From positions 13,596,528-13,660,527 of the forward strand of contig JASSKH010000005.1 of NCBI GenBank assembly GCA_031763025.1: DNA of 64,000 nucleotides, given 5' to 3'. Each line of letters starts with the position of its first letter. Position 1 is the first letter of the stretch. The notes under the pieces are model-generated. The model was not told the origin of the DNA. It did no database searches and saw nothing but the letters and a program-made list of their open reading frames with translations. Positions 24,360 through 35,441 of this stretch are shown in pieces. The translations under genes and the position numbers were made by a program. Source of the DNA: Macrocystis pyrifera (lineage: Eukaryota; Sar; Phaeophyceae; Laminariales; Laminariaceae).

Positions 24360-25920
24360 CTGCTGGGGGATCTCCGCCGATGCTTTCGTCGTCGGGCGTC
24401 GCCGCGCTCTTTGACTGGAGGCATCCCGCAAGCGATACAGAGCGTGGGGACGGGTCGAAAAGAAGAGACAGGAGTCAAGGAGGGCCGAGAAAAGCGTCCC
24501 TGCTGATAGTTGTAGTGTGGTGGGGGTGCTCCCAACGACGTAACACTGCTGCTGCTGCTGCTGCTGCTCGTCATGGAGAGAGCTATAAAGTAGGCGCGCT
24601 GTGACTACCAGGGCAGCAGAATGGAGAAGAGAGAGGTTGCCGATGATTATCCTACTCTTCTTAATTGGACGCAGAGCCGATCGTTGGGTGACGGACGGTG
24701 CGGGCCAGCAGGCTGTGTACTCACCCCCTTGCACCCCATGTTGAGTTCTTTTGGCGCTTGTCCTCGGGGTGTGTTGGGCCCCTGCTTCACTAGCTGCACT
24801 CTCCGATGACTAATGTTCGCAGTCGGTGCCCGTGGAAGGAAAACGAGTAAACACCCCTTCCCCCCCCCCCCCCCCCCCCGTGGAGTACATTTCTGATGTA
24901 CATCGCCTCGTTATCTTTACGAACACTTTATTTTAGTTTCGAACAATCTTTTTGATGAGACGAGAGGGACCACACACAAGACATCAGGAGGGAGTTGACA
25001 GCGCCATGGGGAACGTTATGGTGAGAAGAGGTATCGAGGGTTTGGCTCTTTACGAGTTCAGCCTGGTTATGAGGCTGGTGCTGGTGACGGCGTGTAGAGC
25101 GAGGCCGTTGTTTTCGTTTCCCCTACCCCGCAAACTTCTGCTGTTGCTACTGCTAAGCTGGCTGCTGCTGCTGCTGCTGCTGCTGCCTCTCCCTGCGGAT
25201 TAGGGACGTTTTCACTGGTACTGGTACATAAATCGCGGAACATCCGCAAGTTCTTCTTTTTGGCCTTTTTTTTTTCAAACTCCCCTTCTTCTGCTCTCCT
25301 TCCCTTCCCTCCTCCCACCCCCTTCCTCTCTACCTGTGGGTAACATCAACGACCCGATACCTTCACTGTAAGAAACTCGGCGCACGCAGATCGGTCACTC
25401 TCGGCTCCTGCTGCTGCTGCTGCTACTGCTTGTAGACGACTGCTATAATATAAGCCTGTTGAGCCCTCGAAAAATTATAGCTCCGAAAAATTGTACATAA
25501 AACATCTTGTCTTTATAGCCCCCCACATCCCGCATGTGATAATAAGAGCAAATGTGTATGTTGCCGTGTGCTGGTGCTGCCGATGCACCCGGCAACCACC
25601 GACCAGCACCACCTGACAAACAACCCGTCCGATTATTTGTCAACCAACCCTATCGCATCGATGGTCTACTGCTACGAGTATGATATCTGCTGCTGTGTAT
25701 ACATATCATGGAGCAGCCGGAATAGAACGCAGAACACAGCACACGTTCCGTTCCCAATCACCACTTCTCCCCACCCCCCCACACCGTCACGCCGCACCAT
25801 GTCTTTACTTCTTTCAGATCTACAATTAGTGCATTCTGTCTACTGGTACTCCGTACTCGTACGTAGACCAGTCTAATTTAGCCAGATGTCTCCACGTATA
25901 CATGTAACTATAGGTGTGAA
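24360..25920. other. Upstream region of kinase A
   Basis: Probable 5' region of kinase A (minus) and perhaps of a plus-strand gene. Holds CTG runs, a C run at 24861-24879 and open frames without domains (plus 24952, 25568). No core promoter motif can be named with confidence. Confidence 0.35.
24550..24572. repeat. (CTG)n run upstream of kinase A
   Basis: Seven CTG triplets; further runs at 25173-25192 and 56640-56790 (mixed CAG/CTG). Confidence 0.8.
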
Positions 25921-26274
25921 CATAACACACTTTCCGCATAGCATCCCCCCCCCCCCATCCCCCACCACCCACCACCACCACCACCACCATAATGTTGGTA
26001 TGCTCCCTTCCTTCTACGTACACGCTACCAGGTACGTACGTACGTATAATCACCACAGGGTATGTAGTATTTTGTTGCGGCACCCTTACGTGCTTCGGCG
26101 TACATGAAGCAGAGGCCGCAGTGCGTAAAACATAGCACACACTTTTATCCTAGCCACACACCGCACCACCATCACACCTCCCTCCCCCACCGACCACACC
26201 GCCACCATATCAAAAGCGTCCTTCATTTTACTCATTTTACACACTCCTATCGTCTACTGTCTAAACCCCGCCCC

Positions 26275-26342
26275 CCCAGCTCCGCCTCGAAAGGGATGCG
26301 TGGTCAATGGTCAAATGACCAAAGCTTACCCCCCCCCCCCCC
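26275..26342 (+). mobile_element. R1b fragment with poly(C) end
   Basis: CGAAAGGGATGCGTGGTCAA, TGGTCAAATGACCAAAGC then a C run. Confidence 0.6.
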
Positions 26343-26411
26343 ACCGCCGTAATGCCCCTTCGTGCTTCTGTATACCCTTCCATTATCATACCAGGTATGT
26401 TATGATACCAG

Positions 26412-26523
26412 TCTGCGGTGTATCGCTTTGCGAATAGATTTACCTGCCATCATCGCATCGCGAAGCGATCTGACTGCATGGACCTGCCAGACTCAAACGA
26501 TCCTGACGCAGTAGAAATAAACC
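26412..26523 (+). pseudogene. First copy of the duplicated exon
   Basis: After ATACCAG it reads SAVYRFANRFTCHHRIAKRS, DCMDLPDSNDPDAVEINL and meets a GTAACT donor-like site. Relative to 27422 it carries an internal insertion of about 30 bases but no stop, so it might still be spliced; the glycine-rich part is absent. It shares the same left boundary (CCAG|TCTGCGG) with the other two copies. Confidence 0.4.
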
Positions 26524-26736
26524 TGGTAACTCACACTTACTTCCCACTAATAGTTGCACACAGCACCATCACCCCCCCCCCCCCCTCCTCCCCCACCACC
26601 ACCACCACCACCGCCTTGGTAATACAGCATCAGCGTCCTTGCTTTGACGTACATGTCTCAATACTATTAATAGTACGTAGGAACTCCTCCCTTGTGATCC
26701 CCGTGCTTGACATCCTTCCTCTATGATATGTGACCA

Positions 26737-26835
26737 GTCTGCGGCGTGTCGCTTTTGCGAAACGATATGACCGCATGGACCTGCCAGACGCTTGAGGACC
26801 CTAGTGCCGCCTTGAGGGCAAACTCTTATTAATTG
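26737..26835 (+). pseudogene. Second, decayed copy of the duplicated exon
   Basis: It starts CCAG|TCTGCGGCGTGTCGC like the intact copy at 27422, but an extra T shifts the frame and stops follow; the DCMDLPDA region is recognisable only after correcting the shift. Non-coding relic. Confidence 0.5.
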
Positions 26836-26919
26836 TGTTCACCCCCCCTCGTAGCCCCCGTACTCTGTTGTATCCTTCCACTCCCTTCGTAGTCCCCGTA
26901 CACACTTCCACATCGGTGT

Positions 26920-27370
26920 TGGAATATCGATTATAGAACGTTTTTGATATATTGTACCAGGCATGACATCAAACGTGTTTTGCCCTGACACCCGGCACCC
27001 CCATGTTTTCATGCTGGCATCATACTTTCAATGTGCCGTATAGTATAATCGAGATAACACATCCCCTGGGACGAATTTCAGACCCGGTTTCCTCCAGAAC
27101 ATGCCTTAAGGGGGGCACACACAACGAAAATGGTGGCTTTGGAAAGATTTCGTCGAGAAGGTTGCATAGACGCATCGCTCGCCGTACTCAGTGCGCCCTC
27201 CCCGTTGGCGAGAAACCCAGCCGTGAAAATCGTCCCAGGGGGTGTGTTATGTTAAGTGTTATGCGGTATATGTCACATGCGAAGTATCAAAATCGTATGC
27301 TCATATATATATATCGATGTTTTTTTTACTTATCGTTATCGTGTCGAACTTGATTCCGATATCGATGTCC
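26920..27370. repeat. Third TATCG satellite relic
   Basis: GTTGGAATATCGATTATAG, CATCAAACGTGTTTTGCCCTG and TATCGTTATCGTGTCGAAC match the units at 3.9 and 7.0 kb, mixed with a repeat also seen at 6.0 and 8.3 kb (CCCAGGGGGTGTGTTAT). Confidence 0.6.
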
Positions 27371-27421
27371 AGAACTTACTTACGTGCATACATCCCTCCA
27401 TTGCAATACGTTGCGTGCCAG

Positions 27422-27644
27422 TCTGCGGCGTATCGCTTTGCGAAGCGATATGACTGCATGGACCTGCCGGATGCCGAAGATCCCAACTCTGCTTTGAGGG
27501 CGAACGGTGGAGACAGTGCTGCGGGCAGCAGCAATGGCAGCGATGGCTACGGAGGCGGTGGGGGCGGCGGGGGCAACTTGTCGCGCGACATGGTTGCGAC
27601 TCTGGGGGACGTCAGGCCGTCCTTCCGAGATTTCGAGGCAAAGA
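27422..27644 (+). CDS. Exon of an unrecognised gene (Gly-rich linker protein)
   Basis: The stretch lies between a TGCCAG acceptor and a GTGAGTCG donor. It reads SAAYRFAKRYDCMDLPDAED, PNSALRANGGDSAAGSSNGS, a run [10 protein letters not shown], then NLSRDMVATLGDVRPSF and RDFEAK. GC-rich third positions, lack of stops and a clean donor suggest real coding. I do not recognise the family; the glycine-rich stretch looks like a flexible linker. Two diverged copies of its first third lie just upstream (26412 and 26737). Downstream candidates exist at about 27798-27967 (acceptor CGTGCAG, donors CCCAG|GTAGCG or CTCAAG|GTACAC) but cannot be chosen between. It could also be a relic of a captured gene fragment. 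Confidence 0.5.
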
Positions 27645-27649
27645 GTGAG

Positions 27650-28716
27650 TCGTCAGTGAACGAGAAAGAGAGAGAGGGAGCAGAGTAAGGGTTTTAACTT
27701 TTTTTACGTCTGCTCGGGCTGCTCTGTGTGTATTAATACCTAGCACCAGTATTACAGCAGTACTGGTTGGTATAACTCTTCGCTGTTGCATCGTGCAGCC
27801 GGTATATATTCACATTTGGAGCTATGCATACGAGAACGCCCAGGTAGCGAAGGCGAAAAGCCAAAAGCTTGGGAGCAAAGCAAAGGCGAGAAGCAAAGCA
27901 GAAGCGGGGCAGCACCATTGGCCAGCGCCCGATCGTACCTGTCGTTCGCTGATTGAAAGGCTCAAGGTACACGCCTCTTGTGGCTACTCAAGTTACACGT
28001 CTCTTGTGGCTGTTCAAGTTGGGCTTCACCTATTTTCGGCTTCAACCTGTACCTACAACCGGCCTCTTTCCCTCTCAGAGAGATGCTCCTTTTGCGGGGG
28101 ACCCTACATAGTAAATAAATAGGACCTGAGGTATACACAAAAACCTATATATTTCCCTATTTTTACCAACATTATTTGGTCCTATTTACTTTGGCCCCCC
28201 GTGATAGTCACAGCCAACAGCCCAGCTTCTTACTGGGCGCTTGCTGAGTCTGCGGTGCTCTTGTTTGACAGTACATAAGCCCCCGCTATACTTGAGTTCA
28301 CAGCAATATGTTCGTGGTTTATTGTTGACAGCTCGGGTCACCTGACCCCGACGGCCCTGCTGTGGCCGTGATACAAGCAGTCAGTGTTGCTATAAAATAG
28401 TTGAATTGAGACATTTATGCTGTTACTAGGTACAAGTGAGGCAAAAAATGGATTCATCCCAACCTGGGTAGCCAAAGAGGTGTGTGCACCTGGAACCTTT
28501 CAGCCAGCAGCAGTAGCTAGGATCGAGCGTTAGCCAATCAGAGGGAGAGCCAAGAAGCCTTTTCCCCACGGCGATTTTATTAAATCGTCAGCTGTGAGTC
28601 CCCACTGCGATATACAGTGTACCAATTAATTGCTCAAACGGTATAGATAGGTACCTGGTACACATTTTTGGCTTCTGTCCTTGACATATAGCGTGCGAAT
28701 GTTACGAGGTCTGGGT
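27650..28716. other. Downstream of the unknown exon; possible further exon
   Basis: A candidate exon at about 27798-27967 reads AYENAQVAKAKSQKLGSKAK and a Lys/Ala-rich stretch. The rest is unique with MITE-1 at 28.1 kb. Confidence 0.3.
28091..28204. mobile_element. MITE-1 copy with worn left end
   Basis: Left end TTTGCGGGGGACCCTACATAG, right end GGCCCCCCGTGA followed by TA. Confidence 0.8.
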
Positions 28717-29087
28717 GTGTGTGTGTGTTCTTCACATTAAACCGTTCTTCTACTCGTCGACATCCAGCAAGCCCAGTGTCCGTGCTGATTCTTCACCCTA
28801 GAAAGATACGAGCTCTGTGGTCACAGACTACGACACAGAGATAACACACCGTGATGCATTAATAGCCTACGTAATACCATGCCTTCGCACTAGGTGCGGC
28901 CGACACAACATACATACATACGCCAGCAACCAAAATACACCATAAAGAAAGAGAAGCAACGAAAAAAACAAACCGAAAAATAACAAGAAAAAGAAAAAGA
29001 AAAAGAAAAGGGGAAGAATCCCAAATAAATAAATAAAATGGGAAGCCAAAGCTCAGACACATACATACTTACCCCGACATACACAGC
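28717..29087 (-). mobile_element. LINE-tail repeat with A/G-rich extension, inverted partner at 43.7 kb
   Basis: It begins with a (GT)n run and the tail boxes, then an A/G-rich stretch and CCAAATAAATAAATAAAATG. It is nearly identical, in opposite orientation, to 43697-44058, including a GCATTAATAGCC word in both. The similarity is far higher than between other tail copies, implying a recent copy or gene conversion. Confidence 0.8.
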
Positions 29088-29657
29088 AGCAGAGTAGGAA
29101 CATACCTGGTATATTTCGTATCAAACTGGTGCAATGCATTCCAGCAACAAGTAGTAGAGATGTCAGAATATGTATCATACGGTTGGGATTTAGCGTCCGT
29201 CCTGCACGCCAGCACGACTACGTACGGCTATTTTGTACGATCTTTTCACGTTTTTTTTTTTTTTTCGATAACTTGTCGATAAAATTCAACGTGGAATGGT
29301 TGATGAACAAGTTATCACGACACAGGCCCTACTGCTTGGTCTGTCTTGTGTCTGCAGAGCTCGATCTTACCAACTCATTCGAGGAAATGGTTGCGACACG
29401 CTATGTGGGAAGACTACGCTAACCAATGGTTGAGTGTGTCTGATTGGCTTGGGACTCAGGACCCCTCGGGTACCTCTAATGCCATATATGGGCTACCAGG
29501 GTACTGCTGTGCCAGGCTACGTAGTGGGCCTTCGAAAAATGGTACCTGGTACCTGGTACATATTTGACTACTGCCATAGCCCACGTACGGCGGTAGGTGC
29601 CAGGTGTTGCTGTCACTCTGAGGTACCAAGCATCCCTTGGGTACTTTGGTAAGACTG

Positions 29658-29822
29658 TTCTCGTTCCAGCTCAACTCGCAGGGGTTTTTACGCTGCACTC
29701 AACGGGCTTCTGACCGTCTGGGCAAGCAGTGGTCGTCACAGGTGTCCTCCTTTCTCCCAGCCGGTACATAACATGCCTTGAATTTTATCACGCCTAGGGA
29801 GTGTTCAGCATTCCCGTTGCTC
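29658..29822 (-). mobile_element. SINE fragment
   Basis: Body blocks CTCGCAGGGGTTTTTAC, GGGCAAGCAGTGGTCG and GTTCAGCATTCCCGTTGCTC are recognisable; the tRNA head is missing. Confidence 0.65.
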
Positions 29823-30024
29823 CAAGAAAAAAAAAAACGACTTTTGACAAACGATCGTTCCTGAAGAACGAAAAAAATACTCACGATTCGTGTCATTTAA
29901 CGAAGTTAGCTGGTATGTATGTCGCGTTTCATGTAACGTTTCGTGATATTTTCGATTATAAAAAGTCCAGTATTCGTACCTTTATTTCAAATCCAAGTTT
30001 TTTTTGCGTGTGGGGCCAACTCTC

Positions 30025-30100
30025 GCGGGTGGGGCCGGGCCGGGTCAGGCCGACCGCGCTCGGCCCGTGACATTTTTAGTCACGGGCCGAAGCCAGACCC
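30025..30100. repeat. GC-rich hairpin
   Basis: CTCGGCCCGTGAC and GTCACGGGCCGA are perfectly complementary around a short ATTTTTA loop, followed by related CGGCGCGCGAGATTCC repeats. A 146-codon frame (30004-30444) spans it but has no recognisable domain. Confidence 0.6.
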
Positions 30101-30519
30101 AGCCTGTGATATTCCAATCTCGCGCAACGTCGACCCATCCCGGCGCGCGAGATTCCAATCTCAGTGGTGGTCTGCCCGGCCTGGCCCATGATATTCCCAG
30201 ATTGTCTCCGTTCTTTCTTCGCGCGGTTTCCCCCCCTCCTCCTCGAGTTTTCGTGGCCGCAACGCGCTCGCTAGCCCGCGCCCAGCAGTTTCTCTGGGCA
30301 GCCGCTCGCTGTCTGCACTTGGCCTACGGAGCAGAGCCTGCCAGCAGCCTGCATGCCCCTTTGCCCGCCTTCGGATACCGTTGGGTGCCGCGTCGACTTC
30401 GCAGTGCCTTGATTATGCGCATTTCGAGCCTTGTGGCTGGATGACATATAGCAATTATGGGTTCAAGCCACGGCAAATGTTACGAGTCGTGATTGTTCTT
30501 TCTTCACAAAGATTTAGGA

Positions 30520-30625
30520 TTACGGGGGACCATAGTAAATAGGACCTACGGTACATACCAAAAACTATATATTTCCCTCTTGTTACTATCAATATTTTGG
30601 TCCTATTTACTATGGCCCCCCGTAA
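30520..30625. mobile_element. MITE-1 copy
   Basis: TTACGGGGGACC to GGCCCCCCGTAA; the left TA is mutated to GA. Confidence 0.88.
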
Positions 30626-31318
30626 TAGAAAAATTGGGAGTCATCACGCCTTGCCTTTTGTTTTTTTTCGTGAATCGTGACATGTGAAAACCGGCGATTC
30701 ATGACAGAAAAAAACATTACGAATCGTTTTTGTTTTTTTGTTTTTTTCTCTGTTAGGATAGGCCCTACAGTAACTCGCGCTCTCACCCTCTCAGCGACTC
30801 GAGAAAAGGGCACAGAAAATAATTTTAGAATCCGCCGAGTATCGACGAGCCCCATGCAAGCAGAGGTGACCTTTATCCTGTTGACTCACTTAGAACTGCA
30901 TTCCCTTTGTGGGGGTTGTGGGGACGAAACACTTGGAATTAGAGTCCATTTTCGTTTCATGTACCGGTACACGCAGTAATGTGGTACTACAAAGGTTTAG
31001 CCGCTTGTCACCAATGGGTATTCGAACCTCGATAATAGTGCTACAGCGCTAATGGTTATTTGAATCTTATTGCGGGCAACGTACATTTTCGTTTTTTTTT
31101 TTTTCCTTTTTTTTCAACGAAGAAATTGAAGGAATGAATGGTGGAAAGGTTTTGGACATTGGCGCATCTTTTGTGATTAACATATATAGCGTTTTCTACT
31201 CGTTGAATCGGAACGAAAAATCGATTTTGATGTTGGTCGCGTTTCGGATAAACGGATTAGACAGCAGTAGTAGACTACGTAGTATCTGGTAATGGCTTTG
31301 TTTCCTTGTACCTTTCAG

Positions 31319-31512
31319 AACTGCCCCAATCCCGTTTGGGGCACAAACCAGTCAAATTATAAGTATTACGGGGGTCCATAGTTGATAGGATCTATGGTAT
31401 ACATAAAAGCCTACATATTTACCTATTTTTTACTGACAATATCTGGTCCTATTTACTACGGACCCCCGTAACAGTTTGTCCCCCAAACGGGGCTAGAGTC
31501 CTAAAAGGCTCG
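31319..31512. mobile_element. CCCGTTTGGGG palindrome, split by MITE-1
   Basis: Left arm CCCGTTTGGGGCACAAACC, right arm GTTTGTCCCCCAAACGGGG, then AGTCCTAAAAGG. Others of this family: 8896-8922, 11553-11605, 32885-33060, 47223-47305, 49090-49175. Confidence 0.7.
31366..31471. mobile_element. MITE-1 copy inserted in a palindromic element
   Basis: TTACGGGGGTCC to GGACCCCCGTAA. It splits a copy of the CCCGTTTGGGG palindrome (31319-31512) near its centre. Confidence 0.88.
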
Positions 31513-31551
31513 CTCGACTAATCGACAAGTTAAGCGAGCCCCGGTCACCCC

Positions 31552-31640
31552 CTCCCCCGGCATTGTAGGGATGCGAGAATCTACGGTATTACGACTACGT
31601 GTACGGCCATGCATGACATAAGTACTACCCCCCCCCCCCT
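31552..31640 (+). mobile_element. R1 3' fragment with poly(C) end
   Basis: CCCGGCATTGTAGGGATGCG, ACGGCCATGCATGACATAAG, TACTACC then a C run. Confidence 0.65.
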
Positions 31641-31684
31641 GTTGGTGAGGAGGCTAATATAGCCGATGAGGGGCGCTATGAATA

Positions 31685-31879
31685 CAGAGTAGTGGTCCCT
31701 CTATAGTGCTGGTTAGGTGGTACCGGCTGCCCGGCACAGCTAGTGCCGGTGGAATCGCTTGGTACGGATGGGATTGACGGATTGACCAGCGTGGTAGCGT
31801 GCCGAGTGGTGCCGGGTATGATGCCGGTATTGTTGGCTGGCGCATTTCGGCACTATGGCGGCAGCCGGCACTACTTGTA
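31685..31879. mobile_element. MITE-2 copy
   Basis: TACAGAGTAGTGGTCCCTC at the left; GGCACTATGGCGGCAGCCGG inner block; right end about 31879 is worn. Confidence 0.7.
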
Positions 31880-32069
31880 CACCCCCTGGTACCCGTGTTT
31901 TTATCAGCAAACGTCGGGTCAATTTATCATATTTCCATTCCGATATCGATTGATTCCGATTTTTTCGTTTGATTTCCCCCCCCCCCCCCCCCCCCCCCCC
32001 CGTGCCAGTCATGATCTTCTCCCTTCTTGGTTTCTTGCTCCCTCCTACTAGCATTAATAACGGTCTTAG

Positions 32070-32260
32070 CTCAGATCCGGGTCAATATACAGCGGGCGCC
32101 CGCAATTGAGATACATTGTGTTGAGAAACACAAGCTCAGATCGGCACGAACGATAAGAAAATTGGGTTAAGAAACACAGCTCACCAGTAGTGGGACCAAC
32201 TCTTAAGTCCTGTACAACAGAGTTTAGATCAAGGTCGGAAAAAAAAAAGACATTTGACGT
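32070..32260. repeat. Inverted partner of 34015-34130
   Basis: GATAAGAAAATTGGGTTAAG, AGTGGGACCAACTCTTAAG and GATCAAGGTCGGA appear reversed at about 34015-34125. No coding. Confidence 0.65.
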
Positions 32261-32759
32261 TTCTCAACACCGGGGGCCCACTATTTGTAGCAGTCTCTTG
32301 TCCCCCCTCTCCCCACTACCGTTGGTGGCTTGGATTCTTATCGCGAGGAGGCTCCAGCCCTTTCTTCCCTCGTTGACTGGCGTCTAATTCTGCCAATACC
32401 CAGCGCTATCACAGGCGCTCTCAGCGGTTGATTTTCCTCGTTTTTTTTGTTCATTGTTTTTGCAAATTATTTCACAATCTCGGCACACCACAGCAGCGGG
32501 ATTCGAACTCCAGGATAAACGCCAGCAGCATTCGAGGGTAAGCGCTTCAGAAGACCGCCGTGGCGAGCGGCTTTCGAGGATAAGTCGGCCGCCATACGGT
32601 AGCACGGCAGTGGACCTTCGTACTGCTGGCAATGTGTACTGGTACTGCCGCCGGCAGGTATAATATATATATATATAATATATGCATATACTCGTATACT
32701 ATAGATAGTATAAAAAGAACGGTTTGCTGTGAAGAACACACACACTGCTGTTTTGTGAA

Positions 32760-33060
32760 GAGCACGCGCCCCCTGAGACCATTCTGAACGAAAAAATAGC
32801 GCTCTTAACCCCTTTCGGGGGACGAACTTCTTGAAACCCGTGAAGAGCACGCGCCCCCTGTGACCATTCTGAACTAAAAAATGGCGTTCTTAACCCCTTT
32901 CGAACCGCAGCCCCGTTTCGGGAGACAAACTGCTTGAAACCCGACTGGTTTGTCCCCCCAAACGGGACTACAGTTTTGCGCTAAAAAGGTCGAGTTAACC
33001 CGTTTTCGGGATTGCAGTTTTGCGGTAAAAGGGTCGAGTTAACCCGTGTAGGACCGACCG
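32760..33060. repeat. Tandem 84-bp repeat plus CCCGTTT palindrome
   Basis: GAAGAGCACGCGCCCCCTG, GACCATTCTGAAC and TTAACCCCTTTCG occur twice. The second unit runs into CCCCGTTTCGGGAGACAAAC and its inverse GTTTGTCCCCCCAAACGGG. Confidence 0.65.
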
Positions 33061-33167
33061 CACTCTCCTCGTGGGGACAAAACGCTAGGAATTGGAGTCA
33101 AAAAATTGTTTCTGTACGGTGGGCGCCCGGTGTTAAGAATCGTCAATTTGGTGTCCTGGCTCAGTCA

Positions 33168-34000
33168 GACCTATGCCGATGGAAACGCGAAGTCCCAAAG
33201 TTTTCTTTCCGAAATATTGCTGCAAAAAAACAGCCGAAAATATCCTCGTACCGCCGCTGTGGGAAAAAAAGGGAAAAAATGTCTGATTTTTTCTTCTTTT
33301 TTTTCTAGCGGCTGCAGGCGGCGCAATTTGTTTTCTCTCGTTGCAAATTGTCAACACGCTGATAAAAATCACCTCGTTCGACGATAGATGCTCGATCTCG
33401 ATATAGACTCGGCCCACGGCCAACCCGCTTGGTGTCGGGCAAGGCCAACGAGTATAGATGACGGCATCGAAGACAGAAAGTGAATACATGCTCTAGGGGG
33501 CGAGAGCTTGCCGGCGGTGTCCTGCGGTATCCTCCCAAACCTGAAAAAAAAAACTTCTTTTTGCCTTTCGAGACGGGTCGAGAATTTTTGTCTTCTGTTT
33601 TGTACACACCAGCGGCTAATTGTTTTTTATCGTACGCCTGGCCAGCGCCCGCCACACGTCACTAGCCATTGTGTGAAGACGGTGACCCAAGGGTGGGTCG
33701 GAGCCCCTAACGAGCGCACTCCGTTCAGAATTCATGACGCAATCGTTGGTTTTGTCGATCGATGTCTGTCGAGGACTCGGAATCTCGCCGCTTCGAACCA
33801 AAGATCGGCCTGAGTTTTTTTCAAGCCGATCTTGGCCCAACATCGGCCCCAGATTTGCTTTTTTCGGGCTTTTCCAAAAGTTGGGAACTTTTTTTTTTTT
33901 CTAAACGTGCCCATAGGATGCGTGTTCTAAATTTTTTTGGCGGGTATCTTTTGGAATTCAAATTTTTTATTGATACTTCGCGTTCCCATTGGCATAGGTC
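33168..34000. mobile_element. 833-bp DNA transposon with 3-bp target duplication (copy 1)
   Basis: Inverted ends GACCTATGCCGATGGAAACG and GTTCCCATTGGCATAGGTC are bounded by TCA on both sides (33165-33167, 34001-34003). It is about 95% like the copy at 38.0 kb. A 3-bp duplication of the form T-N-A with long inverted ends fits PIF/Harbinger-type or IS5-like mobilisation. No transposase motif is visible in either strand; minus-strand frames of 60-160 codons are not conserved between copies, so it is probably non-autonomous. Confidence 0.8.
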
Positions 34001-34014
34001 TCAGTGTCTTATTT

Positions 34015-34130
34015 TTCTCCGACCTTGATCTAACTCAGTTGTATAGTGGTAGGGTTTAGAGTCGGTCCCACTGCTGTTGATCTGTTTCTCAACCCAATTT
34101 TCTTATTTGTTCGTGCCCATCTGAACCTTT
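34015..34130. repeat. Inverted partner of 32070-32260
   Basis: TCCGACCTTGATCTAACTC, GAGTCGGTCCCACTG and CAACCCAATTTTCTTATT. Confidence 0.65.
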
Positions 34131-34941
34131 TTTTTTCTCGACATAATGCTTCTTAGCTGCGGGCGACCACTGCCTGTACAGGTTTTGGTGCAGCAGTACA
34201 ACTCGTATCTGCAAGTGGGAAATGTGTACCTGGTACCAATGGCGTTTACTATATACAGGCGGAGATCTTCAGGGAAGTATATATAATATAATATCAATAA
34301 TTATTTCAAGCATTCACATGTTTAGGTTGGGGACGCGCTGAGATTAACTAATTTCGCAAAAAGAGGGACGCGACTATCGCATCTACTTTAGCTACAGCAG
34401 TAGCGTTCAGCCAACTGCCAGATTCCATGCTCGTAGGCAGCCAGTTCGTTTGGCGCAAAAACCGTCAAAATTAACAGACCAATCACTCCTTATATTTACG
34501 GCCAAAGTGGTTTACAGCATGCAGCATGCACACCCTCGTGCGAGTGCGCGGGATCAAAGTATCGCACACAGCTTGCCCACATGAGTTTCGAGGAATTTTT
34601 TGCAACGATCTCACAGCTCATGTTGTGTGTTTGCATGTGTCATATTATTCTATTTTTTGGCGGGACATGCCAATTTGACCGCTCTTACACCCCGACTCTT
34701 TGAATTATCTGATACAGGCCTCTCTGTTTACGCTGCTCTACCACAAAAAATGTACGACAGCAGTAATAAAGTTCCAAGGGATTGAGGTTACAACAGGCCG
34801 GAGGCGCGTAAAAAGGGCCTCAAGAACTTGATACTTCAGCGCGGGAAAAAAAAAAACAAAAAAAAAAACGCAAACCTCGCGGCGAAATATGTTGCGGGAT
34901 GCAGATGCCATTTTGCGTCAACTAGCCGCAGCAACGTGATA

Positions 34942-35052
34942 TTGCGGAGGACCATGGTAAATAGGACCAAATAATGTTAGTAAAAATAGGTAAATATATA
35001 CCTGGTAGGTTTTTAATACACCATTGGTCCTATTAACTAAGGTCCCCCGTAA
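34942..35052. mobile_element. MITE-1 copy carrying a TACCTGGTA insertion
   Basis: TTGCGGAGGACC to GGTCCCCCGTAA with TA outside. Where all other copies read ATATAGGTTTTT, this copy reads ATATACCTGGTAGGTTTTT: seven added bases (CCTGGTA) at a TA, 34999-35007. Confidence 0.9.
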
Positions 35053-35088
35053 TAGTATAAAAGAGCAGTATGAACCTATGAACCGACT

Positions 35089-35210
35089 GCTACTGTAGTG
35101 CCTGTCGCTCTATAGTGCCGACATGCGCCAGCCAACACTATAGTGGCAATCGGCACTAATCCCTCCGGACCACCGCACTGGTGAATCCCGTACGTGACGT
35201 GTGTGATCCC
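35089..35210. mobile_element. MITE-2 partial copy
   Basis: CTGCTACTGTAGTGCCTGTC, CTCTATAGTGCCGACATGCG and CACTGGTGAATCCCG blocks match other copies. Confidence 0.65.
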
Positions 35211-35344
35211 AAAGGCTCTATGGTGCTATCGAGAGACCACCCCTGGCTGTGCTGCTGTGCAGGGGTGCCTCTGCTCGGGTCACTCGCACGAGGGTGCTTT
35301 GACGGATGCATCGCGAGTTGTAGCTTCTTGTGTTTTTGGGTGCT

Positions 35345-35348
35345 TGCT

Positions 35349-35441
<93 letters not shown>
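35345..35441. repeat. (CTTG)n microsatellite
   Basis: About 24 perfect units; opposite strand CAAG. The tetranucleotide gives long repeated frames that are not genes. Confidence 0.95.

Larger units (their letters stand above)
29825..31318. other. No gene recognised
   Basis: GC-rich hairpin patch at 30.0-30.4 kb, MITE-1 at 30.5 kb, then AT-rich sequence. GGTATTCGAACCTC at about 31018 resembles a tRNA B box without a tRNA around it. Confidence 0.4.

Noticed and set aside
24183..24734. 183-codon minus frame overlapping kinase A exon 1
   Set aside because: It is in a different frame from the kinase motifs; the glycine loop is in the frame starting at 24357.
32465..32575. Reverse-strand tRNA gene candidate with AGTTCGAATCC
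   Set aside because: Only a B-box-like T arm is recognisable; acceptor and anticodon stems do not pair.
33133..34000. Minus-strand frames conserved in name between the two 833-bp elements
   Set aside because: Frames are interrupted differently in each copy and show no transposase motif.
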